Shown here: positions 8,685 to 18,219 of the stretch, in pieces
Layout: each line of letters begins with the position of its first letter
Position numbering within the stretch: the first letter of the stretch is position 1
Assembly: GCF_004118675.1 (NCBI RefSeq)
Contig: NZ_SDHZ01000002.1
Coordinates: forward strand, 372,001-436,000
Length of the DNA stretch: 64,000 nucleotides
From: Filimonas effusa
GTDB taxonomy: Bacteria; Bacteroidota; Bacteroidia; Chitinophagales; Chitinophagaceae
Direction: 5' to 3'
Made by a program: the position numbers and the translations under genes
Notes under the pieces: model-generated
What the model was told of the DNA's origin: nothing
Database searches by the model: none
The model's input: only the letters and a program-made list of their open reading frames with translations

Positions 8685-10130
8685 ATGAGCCTTGCAGAGC
8701 TATTAACACAATATAAATGCCATCAGGGCATGTGGGATGAGATGTGCGATACCGGCGAAATCCGTGAGCATTATCAAAAGGTATTTGCAGCCTTGCAACA
8801 GCTTGATGTAAATACATTGCAACAGAAAGATCTGCTGGCAAGTGAGCTTTTCATGAACCAGGGGATCACTTTTACAGTATATAGCGACAATGCAGGCATT
8901 GAACGTATCTTTCCTTTCGACATTATTCCCCGCATCATCACCGGGCGCGAATGGCAACAGATCGAACGCGGCATTCAACAGCGCCTGAAAGCGCTGAATA
9001 TGTTCCTGAAAGACATTTACTCCAACCAGCACATCATTAAGGACAGGGTAATACCTGCGTCGCTGATTGCCTCCTGTCCCCACTATATCCGCGAAGTCTT
9101 CGGCATTAAAGTGCCCTATGATATCTATGTCCATATCTCGGGCATAGACCTTATCCGTGGCGGCGATGGCCGCTTTTACATCCTGGAAGATAACCTTCGT
9201 ACTCCCTCCGGCGTTTCCTACATGCTCGAAAACCGCGAGGTCACAAAACGTATCTTCCCCGATATGCTGGCCGCAAACAAGGTGCGTATGGTACATAATT
9301 ACCCATTGCTGCTGCACCAGATCCTGTTATCCCTGGCGCCGCAGCAGATCTCTACACCTACAGTGGTATTACTCACACCCGGCATCTACAATTCAGCCTA
9401 CTACGAACATACTTTCCTGGCCAAACAAATGGGCATCGCCCTCGTAGAAGGCCGCGACCTGGTGGTAGACAACCATAAGGTGTACATGAAAACAACAAAA
9501 GGCCTCGAACAGGTGCACGTGATCTATCGCCGTGTGGATGACGACTTCCTCGACCCGCTGCTGTTTAAACCCGATAGTGTATTGGGTGTGCCCGGCCTGT
9601 TAAGCGCCTACCGCAAAGGCAACGTAGCTATCGTAAACGCCGTAGGAAACGGGGTTGCCGACGACAAGGCGGTATATGCCTATGTGCCTGCCATGATAAA
9701 ATATTACCTGAACGAAGACCCGATCTTAGCCAACATAGAAACCTACGAACTAAGCGATACCGATGCACGTAAGCATGTTTTCGAAAACATTGAGAACATG
9801 GTCGTAAAACGCACCAACCAGTCCGGCGGCTATGGTATGGTCATGGGCAATAAAGTAAGTGATGAAGAATGGCAGCGTGCAAGAACTGCTATAGAAGCAG
9901 ATCCCCGAAGCTTTATTGCACAACCGATCGTAAAATTGTCTACTGTACCCTGTTTTATAGATGGTAAACTACAACCCAGGCATGTGGATTTACGTCCCTA
10001 TGCACTATGCGGCCCCAACGGCATCCAGATCGTTCCGGGAGGCCTCACCCGCGTTGCACTGCGGGAAGGCTCGCTGATAGTTAACTCTTCACAGGGAGGA
10101 GGCAGTAAAGACACCTGGATTATAGATTAA
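8685..10130 (+). CDS. Circularly permuted ATP-grasp type 2 protein
   Basis: Predicted ATP-dependent carboxylate-amine ligase of the circularly permuted ATP-grasp type 2 family, 481 residues, the family's usual length. I take ATG 8685 (MSLAELLTQYKC); the frame is open further upstream, but that part does not fit the family. Typical blocks are seen: FPFDIIPRIITGREW, the nucleotide-binding segment YILEDNLRTPSGVSYML, and the C-terminal signature VNSSQGGGSKDTWI. It is first in a three-gene operon with an alpha-E protein (18-base gap) and a transglutaminase-like protein (9-base gap). Family knowledge suggests peptide ligation or tagging; the product is not known. Confidence 0.92.
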   Translation: MSLAELLTQYKCHQGMWDEMCDTGEIREHYQKVFAALQQLDVNTLQQKDLLASELFMNQGITFTVYSDNAGIERIFPFDIIPRIITGREWQQIERGIQQRLKALNMFLKDIYSNQHIIKDRVIPASLIASCPHYIREVFGIKVPYDIYVHISGIDLIRGGDGRFYILEDNLRTPSGVSYMLENREVTKRIFPDMLAANKVRMVHNYPLLLHQILLSLAPQQISTPTVVLLTPGIYNSAYYEHTFLAKQMGIALVEGRDLVVDNHKVYMKTTKGLEQVHVIYRRVDDDFLDPLLFKPDSVLGVPGLLSAYRKGNVAIVNAVGNGVADDKAVYAYVPAMIKYYLNEDPILANIETYELSDTDARKHVFENIENMVVKRTNQSGGYGMVMGNKVSDEEWQRARTAIEADPRSFIAQPIVKLSTVPCFIDGKLQPRHVDLRPYALCGPNGIQIVPGGLTRVALREGSLIVNSSQGGGSKDTWIID

Positions 10131-10148
10131 GATTAATATACTTTAACC

Positions 10149-11090
10149 ATGCTTAGCAGAATCGCTGATTCTTTATTCTGGATGAACCGCTATATGGAGC
10201 GCGCCGATGGTATGCTGCGCTCCATCAAGGCATACTATATCTTGTCGTTAGACAAAAGCCTCGACGATCAGCAAAGCTGGCAACCGGTATTGGAAATTTT
10301 CACAAGTGCACAGCAGGACCAGATCCAGCTCATGACCAGCGATACCGAAGCCGTACTGCAACAGTTGATCGTAGACACTCAAAATGTAAACTCACTAAAG
10401 GTGATCGTTACCAAAGCGCGCGAAAACGCACGCGGCGTACAGGACCATATCACCAAGGAAGTATGGGAACAGGTGAACCAGATGTACCATCTTGTAAACC
10501 ACCCCACCCTTTCTGCAAGACTCAGAAGTTATAATGCGCTCGATGTCATCGACAACCTTACCCGCCATAGCCTCCTGTATACAGGTGTCATAGACAGCAC
10601 CATGTCGCGCGGTATGGGCTGGAACTTCATGAACCTCGGAAGATTTATAGAACGGTGCCTGCAAACCATTCAGCTTACAGAAAAACAGTTTGGGCTCATC
10701 GGCTATAACCTCTACCCCAACCGCGATATCATACAGTGGCGCTGCCTGCTGCTGAGCCTTTCCGGATACGAAATGCATTTAAAGAAATACCGCACCACGC
10801 AATACAACCAGAACGTATTACACCAGGTGGTCATCAGCCCCGAGTTCACACGGTCGCTGGTCTACTGCCTGAGCCGCATCGACAAATACCTGGAAGATAT
10901 TACAAGCCAGAACCCATCGCCCGAAAACAAGGCGCTGGTACGTTGTTTCGGCCGTCTTTACAGTAATGTAAGATATATTGAACTGGGTAACCTGAATACA
11001 GTTACTTTGCAGGAGTTTTTTGAAAATACGAAGAGAGACCTGCTCGATTTCAGCAGACGATTGGGTCAATGTTTCTTTTCTTATGCTTAA
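10149..11090 (+). CDS. Alpha-E domain-containing protein
   Basis: All-alpha protein of the DUF403/alpha-E family, 313 residues. The start MLSRIADSLFWMNRYMERADGML is diagnostic: this helix with the SLFW..RY.ERA pattern opens nearly all members, and a related RGMGWNFMNLGRFIERC block recurs in the second half, so the protein is an internal two-fold repeat of helices. It is placed between the ATP-grasp and transglutaminase genes, the conserved order. Biochemical role is unknown; it is thought to act together with the ATP-grasp ligase. Cytosolic, no signal. Confidence 0.92.
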   Translation: MLSRIADSLFWMNRYMERADGMLRSIKAYYILSLDKSLDDQQSWQPVLEIFTSAQQDQIQLMTSDTEAVLQQLIVDTQNVNSLKVIVTKARENARGVQDHITKEVWEQVNQMYHLVNHPTLSARLRSYNALDVIDNLTRHSLLYTGVIDSTMSRGMGWNFMNLGRFIERCLQTIQLTEKQFGLIGYNLYPNRDIIQWRCLLLSLSGYEMHLKKYRTTQYNQNVLHQVVISPEFTRSLVYCLSRIDKYLEDITSQNPSPENKALVRCFGRLYSNVRYIELGNLNTVTLQEFFENTKRDLLDFSRRLGQCFFSYA

Positions 11091-11099
11091 TGCGATTAT

Positions 11100-12044
11100 A
11101 TGCCGATTTTCAATATACATCACATCACACGGTACGAATACAACCGGCCTGTTAAAGAAAGCACCAACGAAATAAAGATCTATCCGTATCAATGCCCCGA
11201 GCAGGAAACGCTGAGGCATGAACTGATCATATCGGGGCATCCCGAGGTACAGGTCTTTACCGATTACTGGGGCAACCGCTTTGGCAGCTTCAATGTATTG
11301 CCCCTGCACCAGGAGCTCACGATAGAAAGCAAACTGGTGGTTCGTACCACGGCGTCGTCGCAGTTGCGCATCAACTTCCATGGCAGCTTCGAACAGCTGG
11401 CGCAGGAAGTGAATGGCCAGTTGCAACTGCTTGAACTGGCTACGGCAGAATCTATAGCCCTGCAAAAAGAAATTGAAGAAATAGCTGCTCATATTCAGGA
11501 ACGCGCCCGCAGCGTTGCCGCCGCCGTAGAATACTGCGGAGAGTACATCTTCAAACACTTCCAGTATATAAAAGGCATCACCAATATAGAAACCACGGTC
11601 GACGAGGTGCTCCAGCACCGCGCAGGCGTATGCCAGGACTTCGCGCACCTCATGCTGCATATCCTGCGTACATTGGGCATTCCGTCACGTTATGTAAGCG
11701 GCTATATCTGCCCCAACAAAAACGGCATGCGCGGCGAAGGCGCCACACACGCCTGGATTGAAGCCTGGATCCCCGGATTCGGATGGGCAGGCATTGACCC
11801 TACCAACAACGTCTGGGTCACCAATAACCACGTTAAATTAGCCGTAGGACGCCATTTTATTGACTGTACCCCCGTAAAAGGCTCCTTCAAAGGCCCAGCC
11901 CGGCAAATACTCTCGGTCTACGTCTCCGTTGGCTACGAAGACGGCCATACTTTTGAAGAGATCAACAACGTAAATACGCCCACAGATGGCTCCGTAACCA
12001 CAGAAGACGGTGACAGTGAAGGTTTTGCGAATCAACAGCAGTAA
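11100..12044 (+). CDS. Transglutaminase-like cysteine protease family protein
   Basis: Protein of 314 residues with an N-terminal beta-rich bacterial transglutaminase domain (residues 1-90, HITRYEYNRPVKES) and a papain-like transglutaminase core. The catalytic triad can be read as Cys178 (AGVCQDFAH), His217 (GATHAWIEAW) and Asp233 (GIDPTNN). No signal peptide, so it acts in the cytosol, probably as a peptidase or transpeptidase on the product of the ATP-grasp enzyme. It closes the three-gene operon; 43 bases separate it from the next gene, so cotranscription could continue. Confidence 0.92.
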   Translation: MPIFNIHHITRYEYNRPVKESTNEIKIYPYQCPEQETLRHELIISGHPEVQVFTDYWGNRFGSFNVLPLHQELTIESKLVVRTTASSQLRINFHGSFEQLAQEVNGQLQLLELATAESIALQKEIEEIAAHIQERARSVAAAVEYCGEYIFKHFQYIKGITNIETTVDEVLQHRAGVCQDFAHLMLHILRTLGIPSRYVSGYICPNKNGMRGEGATHAWIEAWIPGFGWAGIDPTNNVWVTNNHVKLAVGRHFIDCTPVKGSFKGPARQILSVYVSVGYEDGHTFEEINNVNTPTDGSVTTEDGDSEGFANQQQ

Positions 12045-12087
12045 TCGTGAAAAATATTGCATCTTGCAGGCCTGAATTTCAAAAAAT

Positions 12088-12591
12088 ATGAAAGGTCTGG
12101 GGCTATATCGTTTATTATCTGGTATTTTATCTATCATTTGTTTCCTGCTTTTTCCGGTTTTCCTGCTGCTGTTGTTCGCCGTTTTCGTCGACTTCTCAGC
12201 AGCACTCCAGCTATTCATCATTCTTAGCGTGTTATTGTATTATTGGCATTCCCGCAAATTCTTCCTGCAGGTTTACATACAAAGAGAACCCTACACTGCC
12301 CGTTCAAGAGACTGGTTGCAGGTAAATGGCTTTGTTACATTGATAGCAACTTTGTTTGCCGTTGTGAACAGCGCACTGGACCTGATATTGCCGGCAAGAA
12401 AAGAAGCAACAAAGGCAACCCTCAAAGAACTGGTAGAAGTGAATCCGGGTACCCGCCAGGATTATATCGACTTTGCCATAACAGCTTCTTATTGTATCGC
12501 CTTCTTTATATTCACCGTGCTGGTCATTCACGTGACCTGGACACTGTTATTGGTCCGGAAACAAATGAAACTGCAAAAACAGGAAGAATAA
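12088..12591 (+). CDS. Unknown membrane protein upstream of rarA
   Basis: A 167-residue membrane protein that I do not recognise. Hydrophobic segments lie at about residues 7-30, 35-52, 75-95 and 130-155, with a basic C-terminal tail (RKQMKLQKQEE). It begins 43 bases after the transglutaminase gene and ends 2 bases before the rarA ATG, so it is probably translated in coupling with rarA. A short soluble loop (residues 96-128) carries many charged residues. No function can be given. Confidence 0.75.
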   Translation: MKGLGLYRLLSGILSIICFLLFPVFLLLLFAVFVDFSAALQLFIILSVLLYYWHSRKFFLQVYIQREPYTARSRDWLQVNGFVTLIATLFAVVNSALDLILPARKEATKATLKELVEVNPGTRQDYIDFAITASYCIAFFIFTVLVIHVTWTLLLVRKQMKLQKQEE

Positions 12592-12593
12592 TT

Positions 12594-13862
12594 ATGAGCA
12601 GCGCTACACCTCTTGCAGAAAGGATGCGTCCTGAAACACTGGACGATCTCGTAGGACAAGAACACCTGACGGGAAAGGGGAGTATTTTGCGTAATGCAAT
12701 AGACAAAGGCACTATTCCTTCCATGATCTTATGGGGCCCTCCGGGTGTGGGTAAAACCACTATCGCGAATATTGTGGCCCATACCTTACAAGTACCTTTT
12801 TACCAGCTCAGCGCCATCAGCAGCGGAGTAAAAGATGTACGTGAAGTAATAGAGCAGGCCAAACAGCAAACCCAGGCCATCTTATTCATAGATGAGATCC
12901 ACCGCTTCAACAAAGGACAGCAGGACGCCCTGCTGGGAGCAGTGGAAAAAGGCACCATCACATTAATAGGCGCCACCACCGAAAACCCTTCGTTCGAGGT
13001 TAATGCGGCCCTTTTAAGCCGCAGCCAGGTATACGTGCTCAAAGCCCTCACGGAAGAAGCAATGGTACGACTGCTGCAACATGCGCTGCAAAACGACAGC
13101 ACATTGCAGCAATACAATATAGAACTACAGGAAACGGCCGCCCTCATCAATATCTCAGGCGGCGATGCGCGCAAGCTGCTGAACCTGTTCGAACTGGTAG
13201 TGCTTTCAGCGCCGGCAGCCGATAAACTCGTCATCACCGACCAGCTTGTCATGTCTATTGCCCAGAAAAGAGTAGCGCTTTACGATAAACAGGGAGAACA
13301 GCATTACGATATCATTTCCGCCTTCATCAAAAGTATGCGCGGAAGCGACCCCAACGGCGCCGTATACTGGCTCGCACGTATGATAGAAGGTGGTGAAGAT
13401 GTAAAATTCATCGCCCGCAGGATGCTCATCTTTGCTAGCGAAGATATCGGCAACGCCAATGCCAACGCATTGCTGTTGGCCAATGCCACCTTCGATGCCG
13501 TTACCAAAATAGGATATCCCGAGTCAAGGATCATCCTGTCGCAGTGCGCCATCTACCTCGCATCATCGCCCAAAAGCAATGCCTCCTATATGGCCATAGG
13601 CGATGCCATAGCAACCGTACACAAGCAGGGCGACCTGCCCGTTCCGCTTCATTTGCGCAACGCACCTACCAGGCTCATGAAAAATCTCGATTACGGCAAA
13701 GATTATAAATACGCACACTCCTTTGAAGGCAACTTTGCCGAACAGGAATTTTTACCCGATAAGATCAGCGGAGCCAAATTCTACGACCCCGGCAAAAACG
13801 CAAGGGAAGAAGAGCTCAGACGCTTTCTGAGAGAACGCTGGAAAGATAAATATGGATACTAA
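12594..13862 (+). CDS. rarA: Replication-associated recombination protein A
   Basis: AAA+ ATPase of the RarA/MgsA/WRNIP1 family, 422 residues, which acts at stalled replication forks. I chose ATG 12594 (MSSATPLAERMRPETLDDLVGQ), the family's standard start; the open frame extends upstream through the previous gene but has no meaning there. Walker A is GPPGVGKT at residues 48-55, Walker B is LFIDEIHR, sensor 1 is GATTENPSFE, and the C-terminal tetramerisation domain contains AMRGSDPNGAVYWLARM-like sequence (here SMRGSDPNGAVYW). It follows the unknown membrane gene by 2 bases. Confidence 0.95.
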   Translation: MSSATPLAERMRPETLDDLVGQEHLTGKGSILRNAIDKGTIPSMILWGPPGVGKTTIANIVAHTLQVPFYQLSAISSGVKDVREVIEQAKQQTQAILFIDEIHRFNKGQQDALLGAVEKGTITLIGATTENPSFEVNAALLSRSQVYVLKALTEEAMVRLLQHALQNDSTLQQYNIELQETAALINISGGDARKLLNLFELVVLSAPAADKLVITDQLVMSIAQKRVALYDKQGEQHYDIISAFIKSMRGSDPNGAVYWLARMIEGGEDVKFIARRMLIFASEDIGNANANALLLANATFDAVTKIGYPESRIILSQCAIYLASSPKSNASYMAIGDAIATVHKQGDLPVPLHLRNAPTRLMKNLDYGKDYKYAHSFEGNFAEQEFLPDKISGAKFYDPGKNAREEELRRFLRERWKDKYGY

Positions 13863-13896
13863 ACGCTATTGCCTTTATTAAACAAAATGTTCCTGA

Positions 13897-14364
13897 ATGA
13901 GACTGAGCATCACCTGCCGGCATTTTAAAGACCTGGCCCCTCACGAAATCTATGCATTCATGCGTTTACGCAGCGAGGTGTTTGTGGTTGAGCAAAGCTG
14001 CATTTATCTTGATGCAGATAATATAGACCAGTATTGCTATCACCTGCTGTTGCGCGATGGAACAGAGATCGCCGCTTATGCCAGGTTGGTCCCCCCGGGC
14101 GTATCCTATACCGAAACTTCAATAGGCAGAATTGTTACCAATCCCGCCTATCGCGGCCAGGGCAACGGCAAGCAACTCATCAACATAGCGCTGGAAGAAT
14201 GTTCCCGCCTGTTTGGCGTTGGCCCCGTTAAAATAGGCGCACAACTCTACCTGAAAGAATTCTATAAAGCCTTTGGCTTCGTTCCCGTAAGTGAAGTATA
14301 TGACGAAGACGGCATAGAGCATATCAAAATGCTGCTGACACCTAACCCTTCAACTCTGTTTTAA
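13897..14364 (+). CDS. GNAT acetyltransferase, ElaA-like
   Basis: GCN5-related N-acetyltransferase of the ElaA type, 155 residues. The first half has the group's signature LRSEVFVVEQSCIYLDADNID, and the acetyl-CoA binding loop is IGRIVTNPAYRGQGNGKQLI at about residues 76-95 (R-G-Q-G-N-G). The acceptor substrate is unknown. It follows rarA by 34 bases on the same strand, and its last 23 bases overlap the end of uvrA on the other strand, so the two genes are convergent and overlapping with no room for a separate terminator. Confidence 0.88.
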   Translation: MRLSITCRHFKDLAPHEIYAFMRLRSEVFVVEQSCIYLDADNIDQYCYHLLLRDGTEIAAYARLVPPGVSYTETSIGRIVTNPAYRGQGNGKQLINIALEECSRLFGVGPVKIGAQLYLKEFYKAFGFVPVSEVYDEDGIEHIKMLLTPNPSTLF

Positions 14365-17218
14365 GGAAACGGGCAGTATGGCTTTCTTTGTTTTTGATCA
14401 TCTCTTCGGGTGTACCCTCAAAAAGGATGCGCCCGCCGCCATCACCACCTTCCAGGCCCACATCAATAATATGATCGGCCACCTTTATCACATCCAGGTT
14501 ATGTTCTATCACTAATACCGTATTACCACGATCTACCAGTTTATTCAGCACCTCAAGCAGGTGTTGAATATCCTGGAAGTGAAGCCCGGTAGTAGGCTCG
14601 TCGAGAATATAAAATGTTTTGCCCGTATCTTTCTTGGCCAGCTCTGTAGCCAGTTTCACTCGCTGAGCCTCTCCCCCGCTAAGGGTAACCGCGCTCTGCC
14701 CAAGTGTTATATATCCCAGCCCCACATCCTGCAACACCTTTATCTTACGGAACAGGTAAGGCACCGCTTCAAAGAAATCACACGCTTCATCAACAGTCAT
14801 GTTCAGCACATCGCTGATCGACTTGCCCTTATACCTGATCTCAAGCGTTTCCCTGTTATACCTTTTGCCGTTACACTTTTCACAGTGCACATATACGTCG
14901 GGAAGGAAATTCATTTCAATCACCCGCATACCGCCGCCTTCACAAACATCACAACGGCCACCTTTTACATTAAACGAAAACCGGCCGGGATTATACCCCC
15001 TGATCTTGGCTTCAGGAACGGCAGCGAACAACTGCCTGATCTCTGTAAAGAAACCGCAGTAGGTAGCCGGGTTACTTCTTGGCGTACGGCCAATAGGCGA
15101 CTGGTCAATCTCTATCACCTTATCAATATGCTCCAACCCCTTTACACTTTTATAAGGCAGCGGTGTCATCCGGCTGTTATAACAATGTTTGGAGAGGATG
15201 GGATACAAAGTTTCATTAATAAGCGTACTCTTACCGCTGCCGCTCACGCCGGTTACCAGTACCAGCTTACCAAGCGGGAATTTCACCGATATGTTCTTCA
15301 GGTTATTACCGGTAGCGCCCTTCAGTTCAAGATGAAGCCCGTTACCCTTTCTGCGGGTTGCCGGTACTTCAATACCCTTTTTACCGTTCAGGTAAGAAGC
15401 CGTATCGGATGGCGCACGCAGCACCTGCTCAGGAGAGCCCTGGGCAACGATATGACCGCCATACTTGCCTGCACGCGGACCTATATCAACCAGGTAATCT
15501 GCCGCCAGCATAATATCCTTATCATGCTCCACCACCAGTACACTATTGCCAATATCACGCAGGTTACGCAATGCAACAATCAACTGGTGGTTATCGCGCT
15601 GGTGTAAACCAATGGAAGGTTCATCGAGAATATAAGTAATCCCCTGTAACTGCGATCCTATCTGCGTTGCCAGCCTTATACGCTGCGATTCACCACCGCT
15701 GAGCGTACGGGAAGGCCTGTTCAGCGTAAGATAAGTAAGCCCTACATCAAGCAGGAACTGTAACCTTTCCCTTATTTCTTTCAGGATATCTTTTGCTATT
15801 GCATTCTGCTTATCGGAAAGCCTTTTCTCGATACCTGTAAACCAGGTCATCAGCTTATCAAGGTTCAGGGAGCTTACCTCCGCAATATTCCTTTCATCGA
15901 CCTTGAACCAGAGACTTTCCTTTTTTAAACGGGCGCCTTCGCAGGCAGGACAGGTTTTAAGTTCCATAAACTGTTCTGCCCACTCCCGGGTACTTTCACT
16001 GCTGCCCGCAAACCAGCGGCGGATCATGGGAATGATCCCTTCAAACTCACCATCGTAAGGCGTCGACGCCATCGATTCATCAAAATCTTCTACCTCCTGG
16101 CTGCCGCCTTCGGCATTACCATAAAGCAGGATATTAAGACCGGCTGCAGGAAGATCCTTCACCGGTTTATCGAGACTGATCTTATTCTTCCGGGCAATTT
16201 GTGCAACAGTTTTAAACATATGTGCTTCCCGCTCTTCCCCCAGCGGCGCTATACCACCTTCACGGATACTTTTATCCGGTTCAGGCAAAATAGCCTCCAT
16301 ACTTATAGAGTATACATTTCCCAATCCTTTACACGAAGGGCACGCACCATAGGGCGAGTTAAAGGAAAACGCATTGGGAGAAGGTTCTTCATAACTGATG
16401 CCCGTATCTACGCACATCAGTTGCTTTGAGTACTGCACCAGGATATCTTCTTTGGACCCGCCATCTACCAGCAAAAACATCAGGTCCTTGCCCGACTTCA
16501 GCGTTTGCTGTACACTCTGGCTCAGGCGCACCTTCATATCATCGGTCACCTGTAAACGGTCAATTACCACCTCAATATCATGGATCTTGTACCTGTCGAG
16601 CTGCATCCGGGGTGTGATATCCAGCACCTCGCCATCTACCCTCACCTTTAAGAAACCCTTTTTACGGATCTCTTCAAAAAGCTCGCGGTAATGCCCTTTA
16701 CGGCCACGCACCAACGGAGACAGCAGCGTTATTTTCTTACTTTTAAATTTTTTGAATATGTTGTCAACGATCTCCTCTTCGCTGAACTTGGTCATCTTCT
16801 TGCCCGTATTGTAGCTGTAAGCTTCGCCTATACGTGCATAAAGCAAACGCAGGAAATCGTATAATTCGGTAATAGTACCTACCGTGGAGCGGGGATTCTT
16901 ATTGGTGGTCTTTTGTTCGATAGATATAACCGGGCTCAGGCCAAGGATCTTGTCCACGTCAGGCCGTTCCATATCGCCCATGAACTGGCGGGCATAGGCG
17001 CTGAAGCTTTCCATATACCTGCGCTGTCCTTCGTTATAAATAGTATCGAAAGCCAGCGACGATTTGCCACTGCCACTCACGCCTGTAAATACAACGAGTT
17101 TATTCTTAGGAATACTTATATCAAGATTTTTCAGGTTATGTTCCCTGGCGCCAAATACCTCAATTTTTTCCGTCGCTTCTGCCACTGTTTCGGGGAGACT
17201 CTTTTCTTTAACTGCCAT
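14342..17218 (-). CDS. uvrA: Excinuclease ABC subunit A
   Basis: Damage-recognition ATPase of nucleotide excision repair, 958 residues, standard length. It has two ABC ATPase modules, each with a Walker A loop (GVSGSGKSSL near residue 45; [10 protein letters not shown] in the second half), two ABC signatures (LSGGESQRIRLA and LSGGEAQRVKLA), and the zinc-binding cysteine pairs CPSCKGLG and CDVCEGGG/CEKCNGKRYN. Start MAVKEKSLPETVAEATEKIEV is a few residues longer than in E. coli. It diverges from the OmpA-type gene with about 110 bases between; I see no clear SOS box there. Confidence 0.97.
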   Translation of the reverse strand: MAVKEKSLPETVAEATEKIEVFGAREHNLKNLDISIPKNKLVVFTGVSGSGKSSLAFDTIYNEGQRRYMESFSAYARQFMGDMERPDVDKILGLSPVISIEQKTTNKNPRSTVGTITELYDFLRLLYARIGEAYSYNTGKKMTKFSEEEIVDNIFKKFKSKKITLLSPLVRGRKGHYRELFEEIRKKGFLKVRVDGEVLDITPRMQLDRYKIHDIEVVIDRLQVTDDMKVRLSQSVQQTLKSGKDLMFLLVDGGSKEDILVQYSKQLMCVDTGISYEEPSPNAFSFNSPYGACPSCKGLGNVYSISMEAILPEPDKSIREGGIAPLGEEREAHMFKTVAQIARKNKISLDKPVKDLPAAGLNILLYGNAEGGSQEVEDFDESMASTPYDGEFEGIIPMIRRWFAGSSESTREWAEQFMELKTCPACEGARLKKESLWFKVDERNIAEVSSLNLDKLMTWFTGIEKRLSDKQNAIAKDILKEIRERLQFLLDVGLTYLTLNRPSRTLSGGESQRIRLATQIGSQLQGITYILDEPSIGLHQRDNHQLIVALRNLRDIGNSVLVVEHDKDIMLAADYLVDIGPRAGKYGGHIVAQGSPEQVLRAPSDTASYLNGKKGIEVPATRRKGNGLHLELKGATGNNLKNISVKFPLGKLVLVTGVSGSGKSTLINETLYPILSKHCYNSRMTPLPYKSVKGLEHIDKVIEIDQSPIGRTPRSNPATYCGFFTEIRQLFAAVPEAKIRGYNPGRFSFNVKGGRCDVCEGGGMRVIEMNFLPDVYVHCEKCNGKRYNRETLEIRYKGKSISDVLNMTVDEACDFFEAVPYLFRKIKVLQDVGLGYITLGQSAVTLSGGEAQRVKLATELAKKDTGKTFYILDEPTTGLHFQDIQHLLEVLNKLVDRGNTVLVIEHNLDVIKVADHIIDVGLEGGDGGGRILFEGTPEEMIKNKESHTARFLKTELKG

Positions 17219-17332
17219 AATAACTTGTGTCGGTCATCGAAGGTAGAACAAAGTACGTTAGATATTGTTGAAGAAAAAGTTATGGTCTGAAATCTGAAAA
17301 TGGCATAGTAATTGGCTACCCTGATCTAAAAC

Positions 17333-18013
17333 ATGAAAGTTATGAAAACCCTGAAAATGTCAGTAACGGGCCTGTTGAGCGCCGTAATATTATTTTCTTC
17401 CTGCAAAACCTGGAACAATAGCCAGAAAGGCGCAGCTGTAGGCGTAGGCGGCGGAGCCGCTGCCGGTGCCGTTATAGGCAAAATATCAGGCAACACTGCC
17501 TTGGGAACCATTATCGGCGCTGCCGTAGGTGGCACAGCCGGCGCTATCATCGGCCGTAAAATGGACAAACAGGCAGAAGATATCAAAACCCAGGTTCCTG
17601 ATGCTAAAGTAGAAAGGGTGAACGAAGGCATTACCGTTGAATTCAGCAGTAAAGTACTCTTCGGATTCGACAGCTACAGCCTTACCGATGCCTCCCGCGG
17701 TTCTCTGGATAAACTCATTAAAGTGCTGAACACTTATCCCGATACCAACGTAGAAGTTCAGGGACATACCGACAACAAAGGTACTGCCGCTTATAACGAC
17801 AAGCTGTCATTACAACGTGCAGAATCAGTTGCCAGCTATGTGAAATCACATGGCATCGCTTCTTCCCGTATCACTACCAGGGGTTTTGGCTTTAACGCCC
17901 CCAAATACACCAACGATACCGAAGACGGCCGCGCGCAAAACCGCCGCGTAGAATTCGTGATCACCGCCAACGAAAAAATGAAATCAGAAGCCGCACAACA
18001 GGCTAATCAATAA
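17333..18013 (+). CDS. OmpA-family lipoprotein with glycine zipper
   Basis: Envelope protein of 226 residues. The N-terminus is a lipoprotein signal with Cys24 (VILFSSC), so it is anchored in the outer membrane. Residues 32-80 form a glycine-zipper stretch (GVGGGAAAGAVIGKISGN...), and residues 100-215 are an OmpA C-terminal peptidoglycan-binding domain with the usual EVQGHTDNKGTAAYNDKLS and GFNAP...NRRVEF blocks. It should tie the outer membrane to the cell wall, like YiaD. A later ATG at 17342 is an equally possible start. It is followed by a strong terminator. Confidence 0.9.
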   Translation: MKVMKTLKMSVTGLLSAVILFSSCKTWNNSQKGAAVGVGGGAAAGAVIGKISGNTALGTIIGAAVGGTAGAIIGRKMDKQAEDIKTQVPDAKVERVNEGITVEFSSKVLFGFDSYSLTDASRGSLDKLIKVLNTYPDTNVEVQGHTDNKGTAAYNDKLSLQRAESVASYVKSHGIASSRITTRGFGFNAPKYTNDTEDGRAQNRRVEFVITANEKMKSEAAQQANQ

Positions 18014-18037
18014 TAAGATCTGTAAACGTTAAGAGAA

Positions 18038-18075
18038 ACGAGGCTGTGTCAATTAAAACACAGCCTCGTTTTTTT
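18038..18075 (+). terminator. Strong intrinsic terminator after OmpA-type gene
   Basis: Perfect 12-base stem (18038-18049 with 18058-18069), 8-base loop and a run of seven T. The ACGAGGCTGTGT arm belongs to the recurring GAGGCTGTATC terminator type. Confidence 0.92.
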
Positions 18076-18167
18076 GTGCATTCACCCCAACTTCCTGATT
18101 CTCACTCCCCTACCCCGTCAGCCAGTCATCTCTACTCCATTCCTTATATTATTTTTAAAAAGAATAA

Positions 18168-18197
18168 TTGGCAATTCAGAAAAAAGAGGAATTTTTG
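18168..18197 (+). promoter_or_regulatory. Promoter of the repeat lipoprotein
   Basis: TTG at 18168-18170, exactly 19 bases, then AATTTTTG at 18190-18197, one mismatch from the Bacteroidota TTG-N19-TAnnTTTG consensus. It lies 22 bases before the ATG at 18220, and this supports that start over the longer open frame. Confidence 0.55.
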
Positions 18198-18219
18198 TAA
18201 TATATCACCTATAACCTTT

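Noticed and set aside
10818-11660. Long minus-strand frame (about 280 codons) across alpha-E and transglutaminase genes
   Set aside because: Lies antisense to two strongly supported genes and spans their junction; shadow.
14561-15607. Long open frame (about 348 codons) on the plus strand within uvrA
   Set aside because: Antisense to a complete, well-conserved uvrA; composition shows no domain and it is a shadow frame.
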